Shown one piece after another: positions 35,408 through 46,874 of a DNA stretch of 62,735 nucleotides. Below the pieces are notes generated by a model. It was not told the origin of the DNA. It saw only the letters and a list, made by a program, of their open reading frames with translations, and made no database searches. Both the position numbers and the translations under genes were made by a program. This DNA is from Heterotrichella gracilis (Eukaryota; Sar; Xanthophyceae; Tribonematales; Xanthonemataceae), in assembly GCA_032358255.1 (NCBI GenBank), contig JAULBX010025364.1, positions 1 to 62,735 on the forward strand. Direction: 5' to 3'. Numbering within the stretch: the stretch's first letter is position 1; each line of letters starts with the position of its first letter.

Positions 35408-38173
35408 TTACCCCTTCCACACATATCTCTTCCTGCTGCCATCCCGCGGTTTTCGCAGCGAGGTGCCCCGGTTTATTGACTGAACCAAAGCTCTTGCGAC
35501 CCCATCTGAAGCCCCATGAGCCTTCTTGCCACTGGCATGCTGCCGGTCCTTGCTATGCTGTAGCCTTTGGGTCTGGTCAGTGCTGGCACGCTTAGAGGCC
35601 CCGCTGTGCACCACCTTGCTTGCAACCCCGTCTGTCTGGTGATGGGTGGTTGTGCGCAGGATCGCCGGCTTGTGCACAGTGGGTTTGGAAGCGGCAAAGT
35701 CTGTGGATGGCACTGCACGGTGAAAGAGCATGTGACACACCATGCCTCAAGAAGACACGAGAGAGTTCACAATCAGCAGCTTCCACTTACCAAGGTACAC
35801 CCGATGATCGCTCAGTTGCAGGCCCACCACCCCTCGATATGACGCTCGAGGAATGCCATCCTGTAGTGATCGACAAGAGAACACCCTCAGTTGAGTGTGG
35901 TGCATGATCGCCCAAAACATGGCACTATGGATCATGGCGCACCACATACATGAAAGTGCGCACATATGTATACGCTCCAAGGAACTGTAGTCATAATGAT
36001 TTTTTAAAAATACTACTCATACTCTTCAGATGCCCTTATTACCCCAAAATCCTATAACCCTAAACACCTCTCACCTTGAAGTCCTTCATGATCCCGAGGC
36101 GCGACGCATAGCGTTCAAAAGTGCGCTGCGACGAATACATAAGCTTGACATCTTCAGTTGCACTCAGGGCATCCTCTATCCGTCTGCAACGCAATGAACT
36201 CCATCAGCACCGATCAAGATCTACAGTGCACCTTGCTATGGACCACTGTGCACCTTGCCATGGAAGATTGGTGAATACAACTTACACTACGTTCTTCGCT
36301 GATGCCAAGCTTGCATTGAATTGCCTGTCAAACCGTATTGGGTCCAAATAGGCAAGATCCTGCAACGTTCTCAAAAGGGTTACCGTACGTACAATGGATT
36401 ATAAGAAGATTTATTTCAGATGTCTAATAAATGGCAATTTGTACAACAGATACACAGCATAAAGGAAAACAGCATGTGCCCACCATGTCCTGCCAATTGA
36501 TACTCTGACTGTTCAGCTTGATCTTCGACAGGTACAGCCTGTGGAACTGCCCCTTGGATGACCCCTGCTCTCCAAAGTTGTATGTCCGGCACACCTCTGG
36601 TCTGACGCACTGCCTACCCTTGCGCACTTTCTGTAACCGCATCCAATCATCCCAGTAACCCTTGGGCCTGCATGTGTGAGGACAGCGGAACGTTATTAAA
36701 TAATGAGGAGGGCTATCAACCAGTCTGCATGGTATAAAAGCTGCAATCATACCAAATTGGCTGCAGTTCGTGCCATAGGCTTCGGCTCAACATCCAACCC
36801 AAGCCCGGGAAGAAGTCCGATCGATACAATTGCGTTGCATTCTGGACGTATCGCGCCTACATTAGCAAACGAGTCACACAATGCTGCAGGTAGTCCTGAT
36901 ATGCATCGACATAGCTGGCCATCAATGACCAACTCACATGTTTGCACGGACAACAATCAGGCAGGCTAAAGGATGTGGTCCTACCTGCCCATTGTCATTC
37001 CAAGACGAGATGCACCACAATGTGGGATCATGATCCAAGAGCTTTGAACCCGCTTCAAAATAGGAGAAGAAATCAGGAGCAAGCTCCATGTCATCCTGCA
37101 TAGGAAATTCGAGCATTTAAACATGAAAATTGTGAGCAACGCAGGGCGTACTGTTGTGACACAAGCCTGTGCACCTCACCTCCAAGATGATCAATTTTGG
37201 GTACTGAAAACAGTCAAAGAAAGTCTTCATGATGAACTTGTAGTGGTTTGCGATGCGATAGTATGCCATGTTTTCCTTGGGAGTCTCCATGACAGGTTTC
37301 TGCAATTCCTTGTGTTTGATGTACTTCAGCGTTGGGGTGTAGCTTAAAATCACATTAGCTACTCCCTCATGGTCGCCATCTTGAGACACAAACAATGGGA
37401 ATTTCTTCCTACAGCAACAAACACATGGCAGCATAAGCATTGTTGCATTCTTGTCTTGTGATCTGCACATGGGCGAAGGCATGTAAGCAGGCAGATTGCA
37501 AATCAAGGGCTGCATTCGTACTTGTTGCGTGCGTCATGGTTCCGAACCGACAGCATCGATTCCAGCATCTTTTTCAGATAATCGGGCCGATTAAACGCCA
37601 CGGTAACAACCGCAGCCACCACGCCTGCTGTGTCAGCTTTGGTTCCAATGCATGCTGCATCCTCGTTCCCAGCGGGGAACACTGATATTTTGAGTGTGTC
37701 CACTGTGATTCCAAATGGTGGCGAGGCTGGCAGCTGTATATGGGAGGCTGCAGTAGTCAACCCTGCAGAAATTCACAGGAATAGTAAGGACAGGCATACA
37801 ACCTTCCTGGCTTGCAGCTTGTCTCAAGCCAGGTGCTCCGTGCCACACGTGCTTCCCTGCTTTAGATGTGACTGTACAGACTCCGCCTCACCTGAAACAT
37901 CTGGCAGCACGTTCTCAGTGCTGTGCAACCCCGACTGCAGCTCGATCTTGTTGAGTGCTTGCCGCAGCTTTCTGTTCTCGTCAACCAGCTTGCGGATCTC
38001 CAGCTCCCAGGTGTTCTGCTTGGAAAACTGGGGCACAGCAGGGGTTCACTGCCACCTCGCCACCATTGCAATATGTGCCCAATGCAAGGAAAAGGTTAAC
38101 GCATTTCCGGCTGGTGACTCACCTGGGCTTCTGCAGTATCAACTTCTGCATGGTAGTGCCAGAACAGCCACAC
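35408..38173 (-). CDS. MGAT1: N-acetylglucosaminyltransferase I (5' exon not found)
   Basis: This Golgi enzyme adds GlcNAc from UDP-GlcNAc to the alpha-1,3 mannose of Man5GlcNAc2, opening complex N-glycan synthesis. Eleven exons join in phase (38173-38123, 38027-37892, 37762-37522, 37408-37180, 37095-36985, 36841-36753, 36667-36484, 36359-36286, 36183-36075, 35860-35791, 35712-35408), about 532 residues. Visible in order: a stem or coiled coil ([18 protein letters not shown]), the fold start ([20 protein letters not shown]), the metal-binding EDD motif ([17 protein letters not shown], split by an intron), SLWC-like [46 protein letters not shown] and the closing [13 protein letters not shown]. 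These are hallmark GnT-I blocks in the family order. A basic, Ser/Lys-rich tail of about 100 residues follows the normal end. The membrane anchor exon was not located. Confidence 0.9.
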
Positions 38174-39378
38174 CTGCACAGCATCTGCACCAGTCAGGAT
38201 GTAATTGCACATGGTTGTTAGTCAGGAATGTATTTGCAATGGCTGTCTCCAAGGTATGCACCCCTTGGTTGGTTGGCTTCCTTGTAGGCTGGTGGTGGTG
38301 GGTCGTGGGTGGAACTAAAATACTCCTCTTCACACAGCACGTGCCTGGAGTAGAAGCACTCCAAGAAGAGCCGAGCTGACCAGCTTCCAGCTCAAGGACC
38401 TGAGGGTGGGGCTCATTGTTCAAGCCGCTGCTATGGCTGGTTCTCCTGTTGTTTGGCAGGCTGGCATGTTCAGGCCCTGTTTGGTGTCCACTCCCACACA
38501 TGCTCCAAATGACTTGGCATCAACGTCAAACCCTATTCGCTGGCATAGGCAATATCAGACTGTGACTAGCTAGTTTGGCAATTCAACTTGAAAGTGATCT
38601 GTCCCATCAGCTGATTTTGCAAGAGGTGCACGCATATGATAGAGCCAGCTGTATCTGGTGTGAACAACTGTGACAGACACGTATCAACTAGTATACACTA
38701 TCGTGAAGGGGACTTGCCACCCTCACTTCAGTGGTTGACTTCCGCATGTTTCATCCGATTGATGCATGCAAACGTGAGTAGATCATGCAATGCTCAGGAC
38801 CTGTCCAACAGCTGTGTATTGACAAGCACGTAACCACACTATACGCTTCTGTGTTAAAGATAGTCTTAAAAGAAGACTTCTGTTGACGTGCGTGTATATA
38901 TATACTCCTGTTCTTTGTTGAGCAGTGGCCGGCCCTGACCCCTTGAATATATTACGATCGATCCCTAGGCTGACACCATATCTCTGCGTGTCCTGTACCG
39001 GGCGAGCCACTTTCGATAGGCACTCATTGCAGCAACAGTCCTGAGCGTCCCAATTGGTCCCCTATACTGCCCAACTGACTGCATTCGCACCTGGCAACCC
39101 TAGTGCATTAGCCACTCCTGACGGCGCAGTTGCTGACCTGTCACAGCGCACGCCTGGTTTCTGGCGAGTGGCTCGGAAGGGTTATAGTAACAACCACTAG
39201 AAAATAATAGCACGAACAACCACTCGGTCGCCTGTCTGTCTCGGTTGATGGATTGTGGCCCTATATGCATGCATATGGCATGATGCGAGTACCTCTGTAA
39301 AGCGCCATCTGTTGGCTGGTACTTTGGATGTACACTCTTACAAGCATGGCCAGTCTGTAGCTTCGAGACTTGGGCAAC
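38174..39378. other. Divergent upstream region of MGAT1 and uS5m
   Basis: Should contain the missing membrane-anchor exon of the glycosyltransferase and the promoters of both flanking genes. A hydrophobic plus-strand stretch near 38425-38465 (LLWLVLLLFG) is on the wrong strand for MGAT1. A palindromic ATATGCATGCATATG lies near 39263-39277. Confidence 0.4.
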
Positions 39379-42300
39379 ATGAACAAGCTGAGGCCCCTGC
39401 TTCGCGCGGCCTCGTTGGGAGCCCAGTTGAGGCTGTCTAGCACCATAACATCCAGCCTCCCATCTGTGACAAGCTCATGCGGACGCCAGTCACTAGCTGT
39501 CAGCACGCTCACCCCTTGGCGGTTCCAGTGGGCCCCACAACACCTCACGGTAGGTGATGCATACCCACCACCATGCCATGCTATTGGCCCCAGGTCAGTG
39601 CAAGCCACCTCACATACACAGTACCCTTGCAGGCCTATTCCAGCAGTAGTGAGTCATCAAGCTCAGATAGTGAGAACGATGAGCGCTTTACCAGTGAGGA
39701 TGACTCTGATGCAGACGATCTTGATACTCAAGAGGATGAAGACAGGTGCGAGTCAATTGCACCTCCCCATGCCACACCTCCCTGCACTAGCATACCAATT
39801 TCTTGATTCGGGACCCTGCAATGAGCCTGACTATCCAGCACCAGAAAGCGATGGGCACCCACCGCGACAAAATTGAGCTTTAAGTCTTGCATGTGCAGTG
39901 ACGAGGAAGGGGGTATCCCTGACTATGCGCCTGTGCACCAGCCGGTCGAGTACCACCCAGGTGGCAAGGGGGACGGGACAAACGAAGTGACTGACTGGGA
40001 GGACAAGATAGCAAACGCGAGCAAGAAGCAGCAAAAGTGAGCCATGCAGTGCACTCACTGCCAATGGCAGAACTACATGCTTGCAACTTTGTGGTCAATG
40101 TGGGGTGCTGCACATGGTTCCCTCCGTGGAACACAGCTGTTCATCTCCCCAATTCATCACCGGCGCACACACGCATTGAGCGCTCCTGCCGGGCACCTCA
40201 TCCACCCCATTCACCCATGCCATCGGCCGCCCAGCAAGCGCCCACCACCCACATGCTGCGCATAATCTCATGCCCATCCACCACCCACGCCGGAGGTACC
40301 TGCTCCAGTAGCTCCTGTCCGGGCGCATGGAGATGGACAACATAAACCCTAAACCCTAAACCCCACACACCCTGAACCCTACAGCAAGCTCCTCCCAGCA
40401 GCTCTTGCCTGCGCAAAACCCTCACACAGCGCAACCCTAATCCCTAAACCCCACTACCACACGGGTACCCACTCCAGCAGATCCGATCTTGCGCAACAAC
40501 CTCACACTTCGCAACCCCAATTCCTAAACCTGAAACCCTAACCACCACCCGCAGATACCTCCTCCAGCAGCTCCTCTCTGGGCGCATCAAGCTGGGAGAG
40601 GGGGCAGTTGAGTATGCCGAGGACACCGAGGATGAGGAGGAGGAGCTTCAGCTGCACATGCGCATAGTCAACATAAACCGCACCTGCAAGGGCTCGCGGT
40701 CAGGCGGCACCTGGCGGTACAGCGCCATGGTGGTGGTGGGCAACTTCAAGGTGGGAGGCGGTTGGGGGTGGGGGGCTGAAAAGGGGTGGGGGTTGGGGGT
40801 GAGGGAGGCTGAATGTGGTGGGGGAAACTTCAAGATGGGGGGCAGGGGTGGTGGGGAGGCGTAAGGTTTTAATTATCGTAGGTTGGGGGTTAGGTTGGAA
40901 GGGGAGGGACTGATCCCTGGGGTTGAGACGCGCTCCTGGAAGTGGAGCTTTGCGGATGGCCTGCACTGGCTTCATGCAAGTATGGTACACCCGTGATGCT
41001 TGCGGTGGGCGGCACGCAGCCTTTGCTCCCTTACCCATGCGCATGTTGCATGCCGGAAGGCGCAATGTGCCGTGGCTTGGCAATCACACTTGGCTCCTCA
41101 CGCCTCTCATCCTCAGAAAAGCTGCTGCGGCTCTTTCCATGGGCATTTGTTGCAATGCAGCACCGCATTAGTTGTATCACTGCAAGGCTAGCACCACATG
41201 ATCTGGAATGCTAGCATGAAATGGTCAAAAAACATGTGACAAGTTGAACTGCACTGTATTGTATAGCATGCGTGGTGTGGCTTGCACAGGGTGCGCTGGG
41301 GTACGGGCGGGGCAAGGCGGGTGATGTGCCCAAGGCAGTGGAGAAGGCGTACCGCAGGGCCATGCGGAACATCATCTACGTGCCGCGCTACCGGGGCCAC
41401 ACAATCTACCACAGCGCCAAGGCCAAGTATGGCAAGGTGGGTGCAGCCCTGCGCCGGGTAAACAACCTAGGGAAGGGTTTTTTGATGGCGAGAAGAAATG
41501 TTGATGCCATATCTTTGGGCGTGTTTACTGGCCGTGGATACTTGAGGCCCGATGGAGGCACGGCAACTGCGAGAGGGGTGTACGGGCATTATAATCGATG
41601 CTGCTGCACTGAGTATTTGATCGTGTTACATTGTGCAGGTCAAGCTGATGATGTAACCCCGCTCCTCGGGCAAGGGCCTGCTTGCATCCAACATGATCAC
41701 ACCTTTTACACCCACTGCTGCTAATCTGATTATGTATGCCGCTGCAAGGGCCTTCTTGTCTGGGAATTTACTCCAATCAGTTTATTTTCATACAAACATA
41801 TCTGGTTGTGTTGCATTGTGCAGGTGAAGCTGATGATGTACCCCCGCTCCTCGGGCAAGGGCCTGCTTGCATCCAACATGATTGCGGGCATCTGCCAGCT
41901 GGCGGGCCTGCAGGACATCGGTGTCAAGGTACACGGCTCGCGCAACACAATGAACACCGTCAAGGCGCTGTTCGCGGCGTTCGACAAGATCCGGCCGATC
42001 GATGAGGTGCGGTGGCGTGTTTGGAGGAGGCAGCTTGCATGGTTGTGATGCTGTTTGGAATGGGTGACGATGTTTGCGGAGTTACATAATAGAACTAAAG
42101 TTTAACTGAACCCTAATTTTTGAACTCTGATCTCTGAGAAGTACCCCACCTTTGTCCTCTCCTACCCGTCAAACCCTGTGCTACAAATCTCCCACATTGC
42201 TGCCTGCATGCGCGTTGTAATCCACGCCCCCTCACCCCACCACTCCCCCGACCCCCCACCCCCCACCCCCCACAGGTTGCCATCGAGCAGGGCAAGGCCA

Positions 42301-42569
42301 TCCGCGAGCTGGCGGTGGGCAAGATCCGCTACAAGGGCCCGCTCGACCCAATAGACTACATGCCCCCCCCCGAAGTGGAGCACGATGCGTTTGGGGGTGA
42401 GGTGGACCTCGAGGAGGGCGAATTTGACCCCTGGGCTGCTACGGATGAGGCGCTGGCGCAGGCAACTCATGATGTCAGAATGGAGGTGTACGAGAGTATG
42501 GGTGCGTTCCAGCCAGGGGAGGAAGTGGGGTGGGGGGATGAGGGGGAGGAGGAAGAGGCCAAGGTGTAG
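39379..42569 (+). CDS. MRPS5: Mitochondrial ribosomal protein uS5, 7 exons
   Basis: Exons 39379-39549, 39633-39745, 39899-40036, 40555-40750, 41290-41436, 41824-42006 and 42276-42569 join in phase to 413 residues. Residues 1-57 form a mitochondrial presequence (MNKLRPLLRAASLGAQLRLS). A Ser/Asp/Glu-rich acidic region follows (SSSESSSSDSEND). Then come the double-stranded RNA-binding S5 domain (MRIVNINRTCKG, YSAMVVVGNFKGALGYGRGK, IIYVPRYRGHTIYHSAKAKY) and the S5 C-terminal domain (GKGLLASNMIAGICQLAGLQ, HGSRNTMNTVKALFAAFDKI). The end is acidic and low-complexity (GDEGEEEEAKV). uS5 sits at the mRNA entry of the small subunit and helps decoding accuracy. The presequence and divergent S5 signature favour mitochondria over plastid. 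Introns 3 and 5 and the 3' flank carry tandem copies of exon edges. Confidence 0.9.
40283..40600 (+). repeat. Tandem copies of the uS5m exon 4 acceptor region
   Basis: The start of exon 4 (AGATACCTCCTCCAGCAGCT at 40553) is preceded by three eroded copies: GGTACCTGCTCCAGTAGCTC at about 40294, AGCAAGCTCCTCCCAGCAGC at about 40382 and GGGTACCCACTCCAGCAGAT at about 40462, spaced 80 to 92 bases. Between them lie CCTAAACC and CCCTAAACCCTAAA blocks. The copies contain stops or lost splice sites, so only the last is usable. Confidence 0.82.
40343..40366 (-). repeat. Telomere-like CCCTAAA block
   Basis: Three units within intron 3 of uS5m, embedded in the tandem exon-edge array. Confidence 0.8.
41611..41880 (+). 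repeat. Duplicated uS5m exon 6 start
   Basis: A segment at about 41620-41696, including the acceptor TTGTGCAG and the exon start (GTCAAGCTGATGATGTAACC), is a near copy of the real exon 6 start at 41824 (GTGAAGCTGATGATGTACCC) with its acceptor. The copy has an in-frame TAA where the real exon encodes Tyr, so its use would end translation. Confidence 0.88.
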
Positions 42570-42640
42570 AGGGGGGTGGGGGTATGAGGGGGGGAAGGAG
42601 GAAGAGGCCAAGGCGTAGAGGGGGGTGGGGGAGGGGGGGG
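42544..42640 (+). repeat. Tandem copy of the uS5m stop-codon region
   Basis: The bases around the stop (GAAGAGGCCAAGGTGTAGAG at 42552) recur 49 bases later (GAAGAGGCCAAGGCGTAGAG at 42601), each followed by the same G-rich stretch. Confidence 0.88.
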
Positions 42641-43696
42641 TGACCACAAGCAGTGACCACAAGTTGTGAAAGGATCTGGGGGGTGAGGCTGACTTGATGA
42701 TCAGCATAGGGAAGGGGGTTTGGGTGGGGGGGAATGACCAAGATATGGGGTGTTGAGAAGGCTGTCTTTGATCAGCATCTGTGTCCCATGTGGTTTCACC
42801 GGTACATGGGGAACACGCCAGGGCATAGGACGGGGAACAGCAGTGACTCTGGTAATATGGGGTGCCTGGGATGCTGCACATCCCATTGCCAATGAATACA
42901 TGCGCCACTTCTTATCAACCATGATTGAATTTCAATGATTTGGTGGAATCAGACATCGATGTTGTTGTCATGACTCCTGGCCATTTGTAACCCATTGTTC
43001 TCATTACGCATCCGTAATTTCCAATACTGAGTCGAGTTATGACGCCACTGCCGCATGCGTCACAAAGTACACCGGCACCAATGGCATCCCCGAGTGCCGG
43101 CAGGGGGCAAATTTGTGTCAATTACTGATTCAACTTCACCCAATCATTAGATAAACTGAATCAAATGCCAATAGCTGGTTGCAAGGTTGCAAAGATCTGA
43201 CAGTATTCCTCTGGTGCATTGCATCAACCAATCAATGAATTTCATTAAACCGTGTTGGCCATCGGTGAGGCTGGTGGTGACACATGGTCCAGCCATTTAT
43301 AAAGTCAAAATGTAGAATTGTTCAATACCAGAACGCACAATGCCAAGGTCTTTTGAATTGAATAACAGAAATTGCAACCAGCTGCCCTCTGTGACAGCCT
43401 AGGTATTTTATACCACCGAGCGCCCAAAGCTGCACGCGCATGTACGGCCCCAGGACTTGGGCCAGGGCATACATGTATATGCATATGCGGACAGGCGTTT
43501 AGCATTGTACAATGTGCAGCCTTAGAGGCTTACTAGATTGACAATTCCAGCCCCAACATTTCCTCCCAGAACAGCGACCAATAGCAGAGTTTAACTTCGA
43601 AATCATAAGCCATGGGAACCCAGCATACCCTAAGCCCTGAACCCAGTGCTGCAGCCCTTTACAGCAAAACCAAAGCCGCCTTTGTTACAACCTCCC
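42641..43696. other. No gene recognised
   Basis: Between the 3' ends of uS5m and the convergent hydrolase gene. G-rich on the left, AT-richer on the right; no domain or RNA gene was found. Confidence 0.5.
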
Positions 43697-45973
43697 CTAT
43701 GCGGCTGCTATCAAACTGTCCCCCTCGCTGTCCGCCCCTTGCAGCTCGGTGCCTGGCTCCGCTGCCAGGTGGTGCAGCCACTTGTCCAGCACAGCAGGTG
43801 ACCCGTACCAGGGTCGGCCTGGACTATCAACACCCGCATCCGCTGACCCCAGGGGGGAATGGTACACACCCTCCAAGTCCAGGTTCAATGCACCTGGTGG
43901 GCCACGTGAGAGAGGTGAGCGGGTTCAGCAAATGCCATGACTTGTTACTTTATTTTCTGTTGTCTGTTATTTTTCTGCAGTCTTAGCGGGACTGCAGGTT
44001 GCGCAGCTTGCAGTGGTGGCAACCACTCCGCAATGGAACCAGGATCAGGTCCAGTGTGCATGCCGCGTGAGGCGAATGAAGGTGACCATGGCTTTGAGTG
44101 CGCACAGACAAACCCAGACTGCAACTGACTCTAGGCACGCGCCCTGGCGGATGGATGCACAACCACCGCGATCAGCCATCATGCCATGCAATGGTGGGCA
44201 TGCATATTGCGCTTTTATGTACACATACAATATGCACTAGGTATGTACCCCATGCACTATAAGTAGTAGCATGCATACTCATAAATGCACTCACGTACCA
44301 TCCAGGTGGGCGGCCGGCAGCGGCACCACGCCATCTCCCCACACCTCGGCATCCCCGCACACCTGCTGGTACCCCGCACCCACTATGCGCTGCTGCCAGG
44401 TCCCCTCCCCATTCAGCCTCGCCCCCTTGAGGTACTTGCCTGCCACTGTCACGTAGGTGACCTGCATGGGGAGGAAAGGTATGAGGGGTGCAGTGGGTGT
44501 CATATTCATACAGACAAAACCTCCTGCCATGTATGTTATTTACTCTGCAGTGCCATGCATCATCCACGATCGCAATGTCATGCAATGGCTACAAAGATGG
44601 AATCAATGTGTAAATAGCAGCCCACGCCATGTTTCCACAACAGAACCCACCAGGTTTACCAGGTGGGTACATACATGCATATACCCAATGGCCTACCTCC
44701 GAGTGGTAGGCATCAGGGCAGGCTTGGGACACGTAGGTCAATATGCCGCGTGTCTGGTCCACCACACCCGCGGCGTTGGCGGGCAGCGGCTGGTGGGGCG
44801 ACCCCAGCGTCACAAACCTGTCGATGCCAGTGGTGCCAAAGTCGAGCAGGAAGACGCGACCAAGCCAGCCGCCAGCCTGCAACACGGCAATGTCATCAAT
44901 GTGATGAATGAGATCCAGCCGCCAAGATGATCCATGCCAGAAGGATGCATGCTTAATTGCGGTGGCTATGGCAGGAAAATACATGCGCACAAGCTGTAGA
45001 GTCAGATCAGCAGCCTGCCCTATATGGCTTGCGCCAGGCAGCCCTGTACTGGCATCTTTTAATCTCTGCACCAGCAAATCAAATCCGCCAAGTTGCAAAA
45101 GGTCTTGACACCAACTACAATGAACCTCCAGCTGGCAGGCAGGGTCCATGCCCATCACCAATACCCGAGGCGCATGCATCATTACAATGAAATGATGTGT
45201 TTCACATGCTCAAGATGGCATCGGCATTGATTATCATGGCATGACCACTCCTCCTGACAAGCAGCCACTTTGCAACCACGTCACTCTTCTCAAGCCAGAA
45301 CCCCACTGGACATGAGATTCCATGGCACTGAGGTGCTTACCGAGTGCGCCAGCAGGGTGATGGGCGCCCCACCAGTCTGCTGCTTCATCTCTTCCACCAC
45401 TGCCTCGACCTTGTTGAGGTACCAGTCGACAGTGGGCCGCGGCTGGAGGGTCCCTCGCCAGTAGCTGGGGTCCCGCAGGCCAGCGGCGTTCCTCAGCCAG
45501 TCAACACGCGCCACGTCAGCTATACCCACAGCCAGGCCTCTCGCCTGCGCCCACCACACGCATGCACATGTTGAACCTGCACATATGTGCTACGTATGCG
45601 GTGCATATGTGCTTTGTGCCATGTGTGCTGTAGCTATGCCACGCTATTTGTGCTATGTGCTATGTGCCATATTTCCACACAGTCGACTTGCATGTCCTGT
45701 GTAGCTTGGCATGTATGCGGCGCGCGGGGGTCTGCTAAAAAGTGGTGTTATTTCCTGCGTGGTGGCATACCATACCTGGAGGTCTTTAGCCAGGATGGCG
45801 TAGTCGCCTTTGCTGTTGCCCAGGCCTGGCAGGATCACCACAGCACGGCGCTGGCCCTGCTCTGAGCTAGAAGCTCCATCAGCAGCTGCAGAAGCCGCCA
45901 CAGGAACCAACCTGGGTCGTTGACACCCTGTGGTTTGGGACAGTTTAGGTGAGCAACCTGTTGCGAGTGCCAC
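43697..45973 (-). CDS. Alpha/beta hydrolase, probably plastid-targeted, 5 exons
   Basis: Exons 45973-45776, 45544-45341, 44876-44697, 44461-44299 and 43893-43697 join in phase to 313 residues. The first 35 residues resemble a transit peptide (MALATGCSPKLSQTTGCQRP). The alpha/beta hydrolase core starts at AVVILPGLGNSKGDY (oxyanion-hole strand). The nucleophile elbow reads LLAHSAGGWLGRVFLLDFG, with the catalytic Ser codon at the end of exon 2 and the following AGG at the start of exon 3. FVTLGSPHQPLP and VWGDGVVPLPAAHLDG supply the next core strands, including a likely acid residue. The end contains GVYHSPLGS and RPWYGSPAVLDKW. A lipase- or esterase-like reaction is likely; the substrate is unknown. 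Confidence 0.85.
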
Positions 45974-46874
45974 AGAGCTCTGCAGGGCACCCCAGGGAGC
46001 AACTGGCAGCAGCCGTGTGGTCTCTCAGACCATGGCTTTGGGATGTCCATTCCACAACTCAGGTACAACCATACGTCATTCTCTTCACTAGCGTTACTTT
46101 CTTACTGCATTTACTGAGACGGCTACGCTTAGCACCTTGGGGGTTGGAACGCCTGTGAGACACTGTGTGCTGGTGGGAGATCCTGTGGCTCCTAGGTGCC
46201 TGGTGGCATGGTTGTACCCCAGTCCGCAGCAACATCGGAAAGAGGCTGTGGGTGATCTTCTAACAGGATTAGAGTACCGAGGAACGGAGTCTGGAGCCTT
46301 GTTGCTTACGCTGGCCACACCTATTGTACTGGTCCTAGAAATAGTAGGTGTGTTGGCACCTGGTGGTGGTCCACCGCCTGGAGCAGGCAAAGAGTGGCAA
46401 AGCAGAAAGGTGAACGAGAAATGAGACTAAAGGGTTTGAGAAGCAGTGTCACACTGCTGTGCGGGAGCAGGCAACGGGACAAGGCTTTCGCACTTGTCAC
46501 GAGTGGCAGGAGTGGACTTCACAAGGAGGGCCGTGGAGTGCGTTGGCAAATAGTACTGTTTAACTGTTTTTGCAACCAGATACAGCTGAGCGGGGCATAA
46601 AACGCACATACCATACACGCTTACTTGTCCCTTCCTCGCACCTGACTAGCTTTACCACTTATTTGTCGACATTCGCAATTGGGCAGTGCCACATGCATGC
46701 ATGCATGATTGGATTCCACTGTGTTGCTGAGGCCTCCAATGCTCTGCCACAAACGCACACAATAAATTTATCTGCCAGTCCATGTTTTGCTGTACTCTCC
46801 TCGAAGCTAGCCCGCTGCGGCAGCTATGGTAGGAGTGTCTCACACCGAACCAGGGCCTCTATATGTTTGCACAG
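45974..46874. other. Divergent upstream region of hydrolase and DEG15
   Basis: Contains promoters of the two flanking genes and the unplaced first exon of DEG15. A candidate ATG at 46030 followed by a donor at 46062 does not match the phase of the next DEG15 exon, so it was not used. Overlapping open frames of about 95 codons on both strands near 46100-46420 have no recognisable features. Confidence 0.4.

Noticed and set aside
46030..46061. Candidate first exon of DEG15
   Set aside because: The donor leaves two bases, but the next exon needs one, so the frame would break.
46094..46424. Overlapping frames of about 95 codons on both strands
   Set aside because: Neither shows a recognisable motif; open frames of this size on both strands are common in this window.
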